64,000 bases of DNA from Chitinophagaceae bacterium (GTDB lineage: Bacteria; Bacteroidota; Bacteroidia; Chitinophagales; Chitinophagaceae): positions 30,420-94,419 of the forward strand of contig JAGQWM010000001.1 in NCBI GenBank assembly GCA_020437365.1. The letters are read 5' to 3'. This document shows positions 52,697 through 63,400 of the stretch, piece after piece. Position 1 is the stretch's first letter, and each line of letters opens with the position of its first letter. The notes under the pieces were generated by a model. The model had not been told where the DNA came from. It did no database searches and worked only from the letters and a program-made list of their open reading frames with translations. The translations under genes and the position numbers were made by a program.

Positions 52697-52969
52697 TTAT
52701 TGTGTTTCTTTTGCTCCTCCGGAGGATGCTTGTCTGACAGGGTTTTTGAAAATAGCAAAAATTTCAATCACCAACCCGGCCAATATCAAAATTGGGGCTA
52801 CCGTGATTCTTGTAAAACTATATACGGCTGCTTTATCAAAAACATTCGGATCAGTATTGCTTTTGCCACCCGACAATAAAAACATGCCAATGGCAATCAC
52901 TACGACACCTATCAACATCCATTTATAATTTTCCTTACCAAACATTTGTGATGTATTCACTTTACTCAT
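52697..52969 (-). CDS. DUF3098 small membrane protein
   Basis: 90 residues with two membrane helices (about 18-36 WMLIGVVVIAIGMFLLSGG and 56-74 APILILAGLVIEIFAIF) separated by a short loop with DPNVFD. This is the DUF3098 pattern, a family found in Bacteroidetes next to ftsX and uppP. Its function is unknown; context between a divisome regulator and a carrier-lipid phosphatase suggests a role in cell-wall assembly (inferred). It starts 57 bases after ftsX. Confidence 0.85.
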   Translation of the reverse strand: MSKVNTSQMFGKENYKWMLIGVVVIAIGMFLLSGGKSNTDPNVFDKAAVYSFTRITVAPILILAGLVIEIFAIFKNPVRQASSGGAKETQ

Positions 52970-53026
52970 GGGTTCTGTTTTTGGAGCTGCAATATAATAA
53001 AATTTATGAAGGCCGGATTGAATCCC

Positions 53027-53902
53027 TTAATACAAATCTTCTAATTTCATTTTCAGGTATTTAATAACACTTCTGTGGGTACTGAAAACGGTAATGACAA
53101 TGCCGATAATAATTAGGATCAAGAAAAGTAAAAAGATTAATTGATTGTCGTGGATGGTTTTCAACCAACCTACGGACCTTTCGGCCAGCATAATGACGAT
53201 ATACAATAATATGGAAGCAAATACGCCACTCAAAGCGCCGTTCAATACTGCTTTCTTGTTCAATGGTTTGGCTATGAACCAACGGGTGGCGCCTACCATT
53301 TGCATGGTTTTGATCAGGAAACGATTGCTGAACATGGCCAGCCTGATAGTATTATCTATCAAAAAGATGACGACCAGCGAAATGAGGATGACCAAGGCCA
53401 ATAAACCCAAGCTGATATTCCGAATATTTTTATTCAGCTTATCCACCAACGCTTCCGGATATTTTACATCACTCACATAAGTTTGGTTTTCAATATCGGC
53501 TTTGATGGCTGCCATCGAATCTACCTGTACATAGTTTCTTTTTATTTTAAAATAAATGGCATTGGGCAATGGATTTTCGTCCAACACCTTGCTCCAATCT
53601 TCATTTTCACCATCCGACATATATATTTTTTTTCCTTCTTCCTTCGACACATAATGTATCGATTTTACATACGGCTTGTTGGTGATATAGTCCATCAATG
53701 CTACACTGTCTTTGGGATTCAGGTCGCCACGCAGGTATGCCCTTATTTCTACATTTTCTTTAAAATAATCACCTAGTTTATTGGCATTAATAACGAGCCA
53801 CCCAATGATGCCGAGCAAAAATAACACCAGCGTTACGCCAAGAATCGACATGAAATAAGAAGGTTTGCTTCGCTTGATTGATGATTTTCCCGATTGCGCC
53901 AT
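53027..53902 (-). CDS. ftsX: Cell division permease-like protein FtsX
   Basis: 291 residues with a cytoplasmic N-terminus, one membrane helix (about 17-37), a large extracytoplasmic domain (VEIRAYLRGDLNPKD, KSIHYVSKEEG), and three C-terminal helices typical of the FtsX/MacB permease fold (NTIRLAMFSNRFLIKTMQMVGAT is the conserved loop). With FtsE it controls peptidoglycan hydrolases at the division site. No ftsE lies next to it here. It heads the minus-strand cluster ftsX, DUF3098, uppP, lipoprotein and has a promoter-like box upstream. Confidence 0.9.
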   Translation of the reverse strand: MAQSGKSSIKRSKPSYFMSILGVTLVLFLLGIIGWLVINANKLGDYFKENVEIRAYLRGDLNPKDSVALMDYITNKPYVKSIHYVSKEEGKKIYMSDGENEDWSKVLDENPLPNAIYFKIKRNYVQVDSMAAIKADIENQTYVSDVKYPEALVDKLNKNIRNISLGLLALVILISLVVIFLIDNTIRLAMFSNRFLIKTMQMVGATRWFIAKPLNKKAVLNGALSGVFASILLYIVIMLAERSVGWLKTIHDNQLIFLLFLILIIIGIVITVFSTHRSVIKYLKMKLEDLY

Positions 53903-53989
53903 TCTATAGAAATTTGAATTATTGGTTTTTATTGTTTGAGGATAGAATTCATTTTTATCAAATCCATTTCCCGGGTTTCTTTAGCGGGG

Positions 53990-53997
53990 CAAAAGTA
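53990..53997 (-). promoter_or_regulatory. -7 promoter box for the ftsX cluster
   Basis: TACTTTTG on the minus strand fits TAnnTTTG, about 90 bases before the ftsX ATG. It faces away from a plus-strand box 22 bases further right, so the 264-base gap is a divergent promoter region. Confidence 0.45.
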
Positions 53998-54019
53998 ACT
54001 AATTCAAATGTACAATCAG

Positions 54020-54027
54020 TATTTTTG
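54020..54027 (+). promoter_or_regulatory. -7 promoter box on the leuS side
   Basis: TATTTTTG fits TAnnTTTG; transcription from it would give leuS a leader of about 130 bases. The -33 element is not clear. Confidence 0.35.
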
Positions 54028-54166
54028 CCGCCCGTCTTCTTATTTGAATGCGGAAAAATAAAAACGGAGGCAGTGGTGGCTTATTGTTTTTGCTCAACTA
54101 AGTGTTTTGTTAAAAATAAAAATCTGTTTATCCGCCTCATGAAAAAACAAAGAATAGCATTTCAAT

Positions 54167-56944
54167 ATGGAGTATAATTTCAGCGACATTGAAAAAAAAT
54201 GGCAACAACATTGGAAAAAAGTCGGAACGTATCAAGTCGATAATGAATCAACCCAACCCAAATGTTATGTATTGGATATGTTTCCCTATCCTAGTGGTGC
54301 CGGTTTGCATGTTGGGCATCCGCTGGGTTACATAGCGTCCGATATTTACAGCCGGTACAAAAGATTAAAAGGGTTTAATGTATTACATCCGATGGGTTTC
54401 GATAGTTTTGGATTGCCCGCCGAACAATATGCTCTCGACACCGGACAACATCCTGCCGAAACAACCCGGAAAAATATTGCTACTTTCAAAAAACAACTTG
54501 ATAATATTGGCTTTTGCTACGACTGGAGCCGCGAAGTGCAAACCAGCAATCCGCATTATTATAAATGGACACAATGGATTTTCCTGCAATTGTTCAACAG
54601 CTATTTCTGCAATACGGAACAAAAAGCATTGCCCATCAGCCGGTTGATTGAAAAATATGCAACCAAAGGTGCATTGCCCAAAAAAGGGGAACCCATTCCC
54701 GGCCGGCATTTTACAGCCGATGAATGGAATCATTTCACTGAAGAAAAACAACAGGAAATATTGATGAGGCGGCGGCTGGCGTATAGTAAATATGGCGAAG
54801 TCAATTGGTGCGAAGCATTGGGTACTGTGCTGGCTAATGACGAAGTGGTCAATGGGGTGAGTGAAAGAGGCGGCCATCCTGTAGTGAAAAAGAAAATGCG
54901 TCAATGGTATTTGCGTATCACAGCTTATGCCAATCGGCTATTGGAGGGATTGGATAAAGTGGATTTCAGCGATAGCATGAAAGAAATGCAGAAAAACTGG
55001 ATTGGAAAATCTACCGGGGCCGAAATAAGTTTTAACATCAAAGGACAACCGAAAAATCAATCCGGGCTTACTGTATTTACCACCCGGCCCGATACCATTT
55101 TTGGAGTTGACTTTATGGTGGTGGCACCCGAACATGCTTGCATAGAAAAAATAACAACGCCTGCACAAAAACCGGAAATCGAAAAATATTTACAATACGT
55201 AAAAAGCCGTAGCGACAGGGAGCGACAAAGTGAAGTCAAACAAATCACGGGTTGCTTCACCGGGGCGTATGCACTGCATCCATTCAATGGAAAAGAAATT
55301 CCAATTTGGACGGCTGAATATGTATTGGCCGGTTATGGCACCGGTGCTATCATGGCAGTGCCTTGCGGCGATGAAAGAGATTTTGCTTTTGCCACACATT
55401 TTCAAATACCGATAACCAATATTATCGGTCACCATTTCACTGGCAAAGAAGCCAATCCAACCAAAGAAGCCATCTTGGAAAACAGCGATTTTATGAATGG
55501 CATGAAAATGAGTGAGGCGATTGATTTTGCCATTCAAAAACTCGAAGAATCGGGCATCGGCCGGCGAAAAATAAATTATAAAATGCACGACGCCGGTTTC
55601 AGTCGCCAGCGTTATTGGGGCGAACCATTTCCCATCAAATGGGTTAACGGTATGCCGGTGGCATTGGACGAAAAAGAATTGCCTTTGGAACTGCCGCATG
55701 TAGCAACCTATAAACCCGGGCCGGAAGGACAAGGCCCATTGGCCAATATAAAAGAATGGACCGACATGAATTTGGAAACCAATACCATGCCCGGTTATGC
55801 CGGTAGCAGTTGGTATTTCTTGCGGTTTATGGACCCGCATAATGAAAAAACTTTTTGCGATAGAAAAGTATCCGATTATTGGAACCAGGTCGATTTGTAC
55901 ATCGGCGGTACAGAACATGCTGTAGGCCATTTATTGTACAGCCGCATGTGGACGAAAGTCTTGTACGACCTCGGCTATATTGGTTTTGATGAGCCGTTTA
56001 AAAAATTAGTGAACCAGGGAATGATACAAGGCAGCAGCCGGTTTGTGTATAGAAAAAATGGTGAAAATAAATTTATATCAAAAGCATTTATAGAAAAACA
56101 TCAAATTCAACAATTGCATGTTGATGTAAACCTTGTTGATGGTGTAGAACTAAATATTGAGGCATTCAAAAAATCAAAACCTGAATATGCCAATGCAGAA
56201 TTTTTGCTGGAAGATGGCAAATATATCTGTGGCTCCGAAGTGGAGAAAATGTCCAAATCAAAATTCAATACTGTCAATCCAGATGATCTAGTGGTACAAT
56301 ACGGCGCCGATACTTTCCGCATGTATGAAATGTTTCTCGGCCCGGTAGAAATGAGCAAGCCCTGGGATACCAAAGGCATTGAAGGGGTACACCGCTTCCT
56401 GAAAAAATTCTGGCGATTGTTTGCCGATGAAACCCAAGGCCTGATTGTAACGGACGAAGAACCAACGGCAGCAGAAATGAAAATTTTGCACTACACCATT
56501 AAAAAAATAGAACAGGATACCGAGAGGTTTAGTTTCAATACCGCAGTCAGTACGTTTATGATTGCTACCAACGAACTCACCGATGTGCAATGTCATAAAA
56601 GAAAAATTCTGCTACCGCTTTTAATTTTATTGGCTCCTTATGCGCCACATATTGCGGCAGAATTATATCAATCGGTTCAGCAAGCCGCATCGATGGAAGA
56701 AGCAGACGTAGTGAACGCTGCTTTTCCAAAATTTGAAGAAAAATATATTAAAGAATCTTCTAAGAATTATCCCGTTGCCGTCAACGGTAAAATGAGAACC
56801 ACCATCAATATTGCACTCGATGCCGATCAAAAACAAGTGGAAGAAATTGTATTGCAAAATGACATTGTACAAAAATGGTTAGACGGACAATCTCCCAAGA
56901 AAATCATTTATGTAAAAAATAAAATGATTAACCTGGTCATATAA
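54167..56944 (+). CDS. leuS: Leucyl-tRNA synthetase
   Basis: 925 residues, a class I aminoacyl-tRNA synthetase charging tRNA-Leu. Motifs: YPSGAGLHVGHPLGYIASD containing the HIGH-type signature HVGH, WTQWIF, the editing domain with FTTRPDTIFGVDFMV and GTGAIMAVPCGDERD (including the conserved aspartate), KMSKSKFNTVNP (KMSKS), and a leucine-specific segment with GGTEHAVGHLLYSRMW. A Bacteroidetes-type insertion lies between the catalytic core and KMSKS (GENKFISKAFIEKHQIQQ and following). The length is normal for the phylum. Monocistronic by appearance. Confidence 0.97.
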   Translation: MEYNFSDIEKKWQQHWKKVGTYQVDNESTQPKCYVLDMFPYPSGAGLHVGHPLGYIASDIYSRYKRLKGFNVLHPMGFDSFGLPAEQYALDTGQHPAETTRKNIATFKKQLDNIGFCYDWSREVQTSNPHYYKWTQWIFLQLFNSYFCNTEQKALPISRLIEKYATKGALPKKGEPIPGRHFTADEWNHFTEEKQQEILMRRRLAYSKYGEVNWCEALGTVLANDEVVNGVSERGGHPVVKKKMRQWYLRITAYANRLLEGLDKVDFSDSMKEMQKNWIGKSTGAEISFNIKGQPKNQSGLTVFTTRPDTIFGVDFMVVAPEHACIEKITTPAQKPEIEKYLQYVKSRSDRERQSEVKQITGCFTGAYALHPFNGKEIPIWTAEYVLAGYGTGAIMAVPCGDERDFAFATHFQIPITNIIGHHFTGKEANPTKEAILENSDFMNGMKMSEAIDFAIQKLEESGIGRRKINYKMHDAGFSRQRYWGEPFPIKWVNGMPVALDEKELPLELPHVATYKPGPEGQGPLANIKEWTDMNLETNTMPGYAGSSWYFLRFMDPHNEKTFCDRKVSDYWNQVDLYIGGTEHAVGHLLYSRMWTKVLYDLGYIGFDEPFKKLVNQGMIQGSSRFVYRKNGENKFISKAFIEKHQIQQLHVDVNLVDGVELNIEAFKKSKPEYANAEFLLEDGKYICGSEVEKMSKSKFNTVNPDDLVVQYGADTFRMYEMFLGPVEMSKPWDTKGIEGVHRFLKKFWRLFADETQGLIVTDEEPTAAEMKILHYTIKKIEQDTERFSFNTAVSTFMIATNELTDVQCHKRKILLPLLILLAPYAPHIAAELYQSVQQAASMEEADVVNAAFPKFEEKYIKESSKNYPVAVNGKMRTTINIALDADQKQVEEIVLQNDIVQKWLDGQSPKKIIYVKNKMINLVI

Positions 56945-57079
56945 TTGCTGCATGGGCTTTACTTTCTCTGTAATAATTTATTTCAATGCGGAATAAATCA
57001 TTGCTTGTATTTTTTTGACTAACGGTCAAGAAAGTCGATGAATTGGGCGTATTTTGTCGCTCTAAACATTAAAGCATAT

Positions 57080-60000
57080 ATGAAAAAGTTCTTTAGCATT
57101 TTACTTGGCTGTGTATTGGCTACACAGGCATCGGCACAGCAAGCCTATTTTTTATCCAATCCATCATTAACACCGGATGGACAAACTGTTATTTTCAGTT
57201 TTGAAGGCGATTTATGGACGGCGGCTCTCAATAAAGGCGACGCCAAAAGATTGACCGCCATGGAAGGCAATGAAATCAATCCCCGGGTTTCTCCCGATGG
57301 CCAATGGATAGCCTTTACCGGTTATCAATACGGCAATGCCGATATTTTTGTCATGCCAATCAATGGTGGCGCCATACGGCAAATTACTTTTCATAGTGCA
57401 CAAGATGTTGTAACCAGTTGGAGTTGGGATTCCAAATACATTTATTTTAATTCGAACCGGGCATCCTATGCTGCAGGGTATAAAATAGCTCTTAGCGGTG
57501 GCACACCTGTCAGTGTATTTGGTCATAATTTTTTTCTATACGACCATAACCTCGTCGAATACCCGAATACTCGTGAAATTTATTTTAGCGACACCTGGGA
57601 AAGCCTGAACCAGGCACAAAGGAAAAGATATAAAGGCCCTTTTAATCCCGACATTCAATCTTACAATTTTGCCACAAAAGAGTATAAAAAATATACCACC
57701 TGGGAAGGAAAAGATTTTGATGTTACGATTGACAAAAAAGGCCATGTCTATTTCATCTCCGATGAGTATAATGGTGAATACAATCTTTATACATTGAAGG
57801 ATGGAAAGAAAGATAGGCTGACTAAATTTTCGACTTCTATCAAATATCCGCAAGTTAATGCCGATGGCGGTACCATTGTTTTTGAAAAAGATTACCAATT
57901 ATGGAGCTATGATGTGGCTTCCGGCAAAGCCAAAAAATTAAATATAGAAGTATATCGCAATGATGTGTTGGTACAAGATCAGGATTTCGATGTCAAAAGA
58001 CAAATTTCAAATTTTGATGTTTCACCCGATGGGGAAAAACTGGCGTTTGTTTCCCGTGGCGAATTATTTGCCGGCGATGTGGAAGGCAAATTTATTCAAC
58101 AAATAAAAAGAGGCAATGCCGAAAGAGTAAGCGAAGTGAAATGGATGAAGGATAATAAAACATTATTGTTTTCGCAAACCTGGAATGGCTACGAAAACTG
58201 GTTTACCATTGCAGCCGATGGCAAGGAAAATGAAAAGCAACTGACTCAAGATAAAATGAATAACCGCGGCCTGACAATGAATGAAAAAAGAACCATGGCC
58301 GTATTTAAAACAGGTCGTAATGAAATCCGTTTGATGGATTTAAAAACAATGAAATCGGAAGTGATTGTCAACGATGAATTGTGGTGGGGTTCCCGATCAG
58401 CAACGCCGGGTTTTTCTCCCAATGATGAATATATTTTATTTACCGCTTATCGCAATTTTGAAGAAGATATTTTGATTTATAATATCAAAGAAAAGAAAAC
58501 CATCAACCTGACCAATACCGGTGTTTCTGAAACCACACCCATTTGGTCGCCCGATGAAAAATATATTTACTTCACTTCGCAACGGTCTCAACCTTCATTT
58601 CCATTCGGTGCGCCTGATGCCAAAGTCTATCGGTTGGCATTGTACAAATTTGACGAACCTTTCAAAGCAGATAAGTACAATGATTTATTCAAAGAAGAAA
58701 AACCGGATACCAGTGCCAAGAAGGATAAGGAGGAAGAAAAAACCAAAAATATCATCATCGATACCGACCATTTAATGGAAAGAGTGGAACAGGTAAGTCC
58801 CTATGCCGGTACACAATCGCTGCGAGGGGTTTACCAGCAGGGCGATAAAACAATTGTACTCTATTTTAGTAATCATGACGGCAGCCGTGGCGCTTTATGG
58901 AAAACAGAATACGAGCCATTTGAAAGGCCTAAAACAACTAAAATCGGCGGTACTGATAATGCTTACAATTTTGAAATAGTCCAGGAAAAAAGAAAAATGT
59001 TTACACTCTTCAATGGCACCATTTATACGCTCAATCTCATGGGTGGAAAAGTCAGCCCTATTGATATCAGTTATACTTTTCGCCGCAATCTTTCTGAAGA
59101 ATTTGAACAAATGTTTTATGAAGCCTGGGCACACATGGAAGAAAATTATTACGATGGCAATTTTCATGGCCTCAATTGGGAAAAAACGAAAGAATACTAT
59201 CAACAGTTTTTGCCATACTTGAATAACCGGTCCGATTTACGCATCATGCTCAATGATATGTTAGGTGAACTCAATTCATCGCACCAGGGCTTTAGTTCTT
59301 ATGGCCGGGAAGAGCGAATAGACCTGCGACACCAAACTATGGAAACAGGTATTCAGTTTGAAGACGAAAAACCTTACACTGTAAAAAGAATTATCAGGCG
59401 TTCGGCTGCTGATGTGCAGGATATAGATATTCAACCCGGCGATGTATTGGTAAAAGTCAATGGCGCAACTGTTGACCCGCAGAAAGACAGGAATATTTAT
59501 TTTACACAACCCTCTTTGGATGATGCCATCCAGTTAACTTTTGATAGAAAAGGTGAAATGTTGAATGTCAGGATTCACCCTCAATCTTCTGTTGTTGACG
59601 ATTTGTACGATGAGTGGATCGATAAAAACCAACAACGGGTCGATGCCAAAAGTCATGGCCGTATTGCGTATAGTTATATGAAAAATATGGGGCAGGAATC
59701 ATTGAATGATTTCCTGATTGATATGACAGAAGAATTAAATAAAAAAGAAGCCCTGATTCTCGACCTTCGATTCAATACGGGCGGAAATGTACACGACAAA
59801 GTTCTGCAATTTTTATCACAACGGTCTTACCTGCAATGGAAATTCCGGAATGGTAAAATGGCAAAACAACCCAACTATGCACCATCCGACAAACCCATTG
59901 TATTATTAATCAATGAACAATCTTTGAGCGATGCAGAAATGACCACACAGGGTTTCAAAGCATTGAAATTGGGTACTATTATCGGCAATGCCACCTACCG

Positions 60001-60211
60001 ATGGATTATTTTTACCAGCAGTATCAGATTAGTGGACGGTTCTTCCATTCGGATGCCGGCTTGGGGTTGTTATTCATTGGATGGAAAAGACCTTGAATCC
60101 ACCGGCGTTACACCGGATATTCTCGTCATCAATTCCTTCGAAGACAGGTTGAATAATCAGGATCCGCAATTGGATAAAGCCATTGAAGTTATACTTAATA
60201 AATTGAAATAG
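57080..60211 (+). CDS. Exported tricorn-like S41 family protease
   Basis: 1043 residues from ATG 57080, with signal peptide MKKFFSILLGCVLATQASAQQ; a frame from 57038 adds 14 residues before it. Residues about 20-640 hold WD40/PD40-like propeller units (SPDGQWIAFTGYQYGNADIF, SPDGEKLAFVSRGELF, SPNDEYILFTAYRNFEEDIL, SPDEKYIYFTSQRSQP). A helical bundle, a PDZ domain (about 770-855) and a C-terminal S41 domain follow, with NEQSLSDAE carrying the nucleophile serine (about 948-950). Tricorn-type proteases degrade peptides guided through the propeller; here export to the periplasm is indicated. Typical for Bacteroidetes; the substrate is unknown. Confidence 0.9.
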   Translation: MKKFFSILLGCVLATQASAQQAYFLSNPSLTPDGQTVIFSFEGDLWTAALNKGDAKRLTAMEGNEINPRVSPDGQWIAFTGYQYGNADIFVMPINGGAIRQITFHSAQDVVTSWSWDSKYIYFNSNRASYAAGYKIALSGGTPVSVFGHNFFLYDHNLVEYPNTREIYFSDTWESLNQAQRKRYKGPFNPDIQSYNFATKEYKKYTTWEGKDFDVTIDKKGHVYFISDEYNGEYNLYTLKDGKKDRLTKFSTSIKYPQVNADGGTIVFEKDYQLWSYDVASGKAKKLNIEVYRNDVLVQDQDFDVKRQISNFDVSPDGEKLAFVSRGELFAGDVEGKFIQQIKRGNAERVSEVKWMKDNKTLLFSQTWNGYENWFTIAADGKENEKQLTQDKMNNRGLTMNEKRTMAVFKTGRNEIRLMDLKTMKSEVIVNDELWWGSRSATPGFSPNDEYILFTAYRNFEEDILIYNIKEKKTINLTNTGVSETTPIWSPDEKYIYFTSQRSQPSFPFGAPDAKVYRLALYKFDEPFKADKYNDLFKEEKPDTSAKKDKEEEKTKNIIIDTDHLMERVEQVSPYAGTQSLRGVYQQGDKTIVLYFSNHDGSRGALWKTEYEPFERPKTTKIGGTDNAYNFEIVQEKRKMFTLFNGTIYTLNLMGGKVSPIDISYTFRRNLSEEFEQMFYEAWAHMEENYYDGNFHGLNWEKTKEYYQQFLPYLNNRSDLRIMLNDMLGELNSSHQGFSSYGREERIDLRHQTMETGIQFEDEKPYTVKRIIRRSAADVQDIDIQPGDVLVKVNGATVDPQKDRNIYFTQPSLDDAIQLTFDRKGEMLNVRIHPQSSVVDDLYDEWIDKNQQRVDAKSHGRIAYSYMKNMGQESLNDFLIDMTEELNKKEALILDLRFNTGGNVHDKVLQFLSQRSYLQWKFRNGKMAKQPNYAPSDKPIVLLINEQSLSDAEMTTQGFKALKLGTIIGNATYRWIIFTSSIRLVDGSSIRMPAWGCYSLDGKDLESTGVTPDILVINSFEDRLNNQDPQLDKAIEVILNKLK

Positions 60212-60257
60212 AGAAATTTATAATTAAATTACTAACGGGTACCTATACCTTACATTA

Positions 60258-60287
60258 AGGTTGCCATTTATAGACAACCTTTTTTTA
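60258..60287 (+). terminator. Terminator after the tricorn-like protease gene
   Basis: AGGTTG and CAACCT pair (60258-60263, 60275-60280) around an 11-base loop, followed by TTTTTTT. The remaining bases to 60466 show no gene. Confidence 0.7.
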
Positions 60288-60466
60288 AAAAATTTATTGT
60301 TTTGCCAAAAAAAGTAAATAACTTGTTGCCTGAATTTCAAAATTCAACCAAAATTGTATATCTGCTTGTGTCCTGAATAGTGTTCTCCTGTTTTGTGGAT
60401 ATGTAGTTAAATGAGTTTGCACCCTCTGAATATTTACTACTATTTTTTAAAATAAAAACAGGTATC

Positions 60467-63400
60467 ATGACAACTGCCTTACCTAAACGTACAGCCTTTC
60501 AATTGTTAAAATTTTCACTGGTTTTTTTATGTCTTGCGTTGATGACCAATATTAGTTTGGCCCAAACCAAGCAAGAAAAACAGCCTGCAAAACAAAAAAG
60601 AGTTGTAGAATCTGCTGAACAGCAAAAAGAAAAAAAAGAAGCAAAAGAAAAAGAACTCCGCAAAGAGAAAAAAGAAAAATATAAAGACGCTGATAAAGAC
60701 AAGTATGAAAATGAAGAGATGCAAGAAGAGGAGGACGAATATGATGGCCCTGGCAAAGCCATGGCATTTGAAGTAGAAAGAACCAAAGACCCTGCAACCG
60801 GTAAAGTGCCCTGGGATCAATTGCGGATTGCAATAGAGAAAACTGACCAGGCCAAGAAAAGCGCAGCTGCCAATCTTACAACCGCACTCACTTGGTCAGA
60901 AAGAGGTCCTAATGGTGATATAAGAGGCCCGTTTGGAAATTCAAGGCCTACCGGGCAACAAACTTCCGGTAGAATCAGGACAATTATGGTCGATTCCACA
61001 GATGCTACCCACAAAACAGTTTGGGCAGGAAGTGTAAGTGGTGGCCTTTGGAAAACAACAGACATCACAGCTTCACCCGCTACCTGGGTGTTAGTCAATG
61101 ATTTTTTATCAAATCTATCTATCGCAGATATATGCCAGGATCCTCGTTCCGGATTCCAGAATATCATGTATTTCTGTACCGGCGAATCTTATGGCAATAT
61201 CGATGCGGTAAATGGCGTTGGTGTATTTAAAAGTACCGATGGCGGTGCTACCTGGAATTTCCTGGCCAGTACCAGCAGTTATACTAATTGTACCAGGATT
61301 CTTTGTGATTTTCAAGGCAATGTTTATCTAGGAACAGTAGGAAGTGGATTACTTCGTTCTATAGATGGAGGTACTACCTGGACCAATATTACGCCGATAG
61401 GGTTGAGTAATAGAATAGCCGATTTGGAAATAAGCTCTACTTCAGCAGCCGGAAGGCTTCATGTTACCACAGGTGTTTTTTCCAGTTCATCATATAGATA
61501 TACTGATATTCCGGCTACCGTAACATCCGGTTCCGGATGGAATGCGTCAACTACACCATTTACATCATTTAGCCAACGAGCAGAAATGGCTATCAGCGGC
61601 AATACTTTATATGTTTTGCCCTGCAATGGTTCATACCAGGTTTCTCAAATCTGGAAATCGACAGATGGTGGTGATAATTGGGCTGTCACAACTGCTCAGC
61701 CAACAGGTAACTGGGCTAGCGGTCAAGGTTGGTATGCATTATCAGCAGCTATTAATCCCGCAAATGTGAATGAAGTTATTGTTGGTGGTTTGGATTGCTG
61801 GAAAACAACAACTGGCGGATCTTCATGGACTAAAATATCTTCCTGGGCTACCTTATCAACTGGCTTTTATATTCATGCTGACCAACACGATATTCAATGG
61901 TGGGATGGGGGTAATAAATTACTCTTCGCCTGCGATGGCGGCTTACACTATTCAACAGATGGTGGCGCCAATATGGATGACAGGAATAAAGGGCTAAGAA
62001 TTAAACAATTTTATTCCGTGGCTATTCATCCAACCGAAACCAATACTTTTTTGGCAGGTGCACAAGATAATGGTATGCACCGAATGAATCATGTCGGCCT
62101 GGACAGTTCACTCGAAGTCACCGGTGGTGATGGTGCCTATTGTGCCATCGACCAGGACGAACCGCAATATGAATTCGGCTCTTATGTGTACAATGTTTAT
62201 CGAAGGTCAACAGATAATGGAGCCACTTGGTCAACGCCTGTTAATAACCAGCTTACCGGTAGATTTATCAATCCTTGGGATTATGATAATACAGCCAACA
62301 TCATTTACGCATGTAATAATACAGGTACCTATTTACGTTGGAATAATCCGCAAACAGGTTCTTCTACAGACGTGGTAACGGCTACCGGGTTTACGGGCAA
62401 TGTTTCAGCCGTTCATGTTTCACCATATACTGCCAACAGGGTGTATTTTGGAATGGGCAACGGCGGTATCCAGTATGTTGATAATGCAAATACCGGCACT
62501 ACAGTGGCCGCAACTAATATTACCCCATCAGGTGCTTCCGGATATGTAAACTGTATCGTAACCGGCTCTTCAGACCAAAACCTGATTGCTTGCTATTCCA
62601 GTTATGGTGTTACGAATGTGTGGTTGTCCACCAATGGTGGTACCAGTTGGACAGCTTGTGACGGTAATTTACCCAATATGCCTGTCAGATGGGCTTTATT
62701 CAATCCCGATGATAATACAAAAGCCTATATCGCTACGGAAACAGGCGTTTGGGAAACTGATTTACTGAATGGTGGTAGCACCGTATGGACCGCCAACAGT
62801 ACCTTCCCGAACGTAAGATCAGATATGATGAAATTCAGGGCTTCCGACCGCACAATTGCAGTGGGTACACACGGCCGTGGTATTTGGACTACAACCATTC
62901 CTTCCATCGTAGGCCCGTCTGTAACCATAGACCAAGCTGCTGCTCAAGCAGATCCTACTTCTGCTTCACCTATCAACTTTACCGTTGTGTTTAGTGAATC
63001 AGTAAGTGATTTCTCCACAGGCGATGTTACTTTATCAGGAACAGCAGGAGCTACCACCGCAACAGTTACCGGCAGTGGTACTACTTATAACGTGGCTGTA
63101 ACAGGTATGACTTCCAGCGGTACAGTCATTGCTACAATCGCCGCAGGTGTTGCTACAGGTGATGGTAGTGCTATAGTGAATACCGCATCTACCAGTACAG
63201 ATAATACAGTGACATATAACCAACCTGCCATTGGCGATTTAATTGTTTCAGAGATTATGCAAAACCCAGCTGCTGTTTCTGACAATAACGGTGAATGGTT
63301 TGAAGTGTATAACACAACTGCTTCTCCAATAGATATGAATGGCTGGGTGATTAAAGATTTGGGTACAGACAATTTTACCATTAGTAGCAGTCTTGTTGTA

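Noticed and set aside
60499..60833. Phenylalanine- and serine-rich minus-strand open frames
   Set aside because: They mirror the Lys/Glu-rich segment of the plus-strand gene at 60467 (AAA/GAA read as TTT/TTC).
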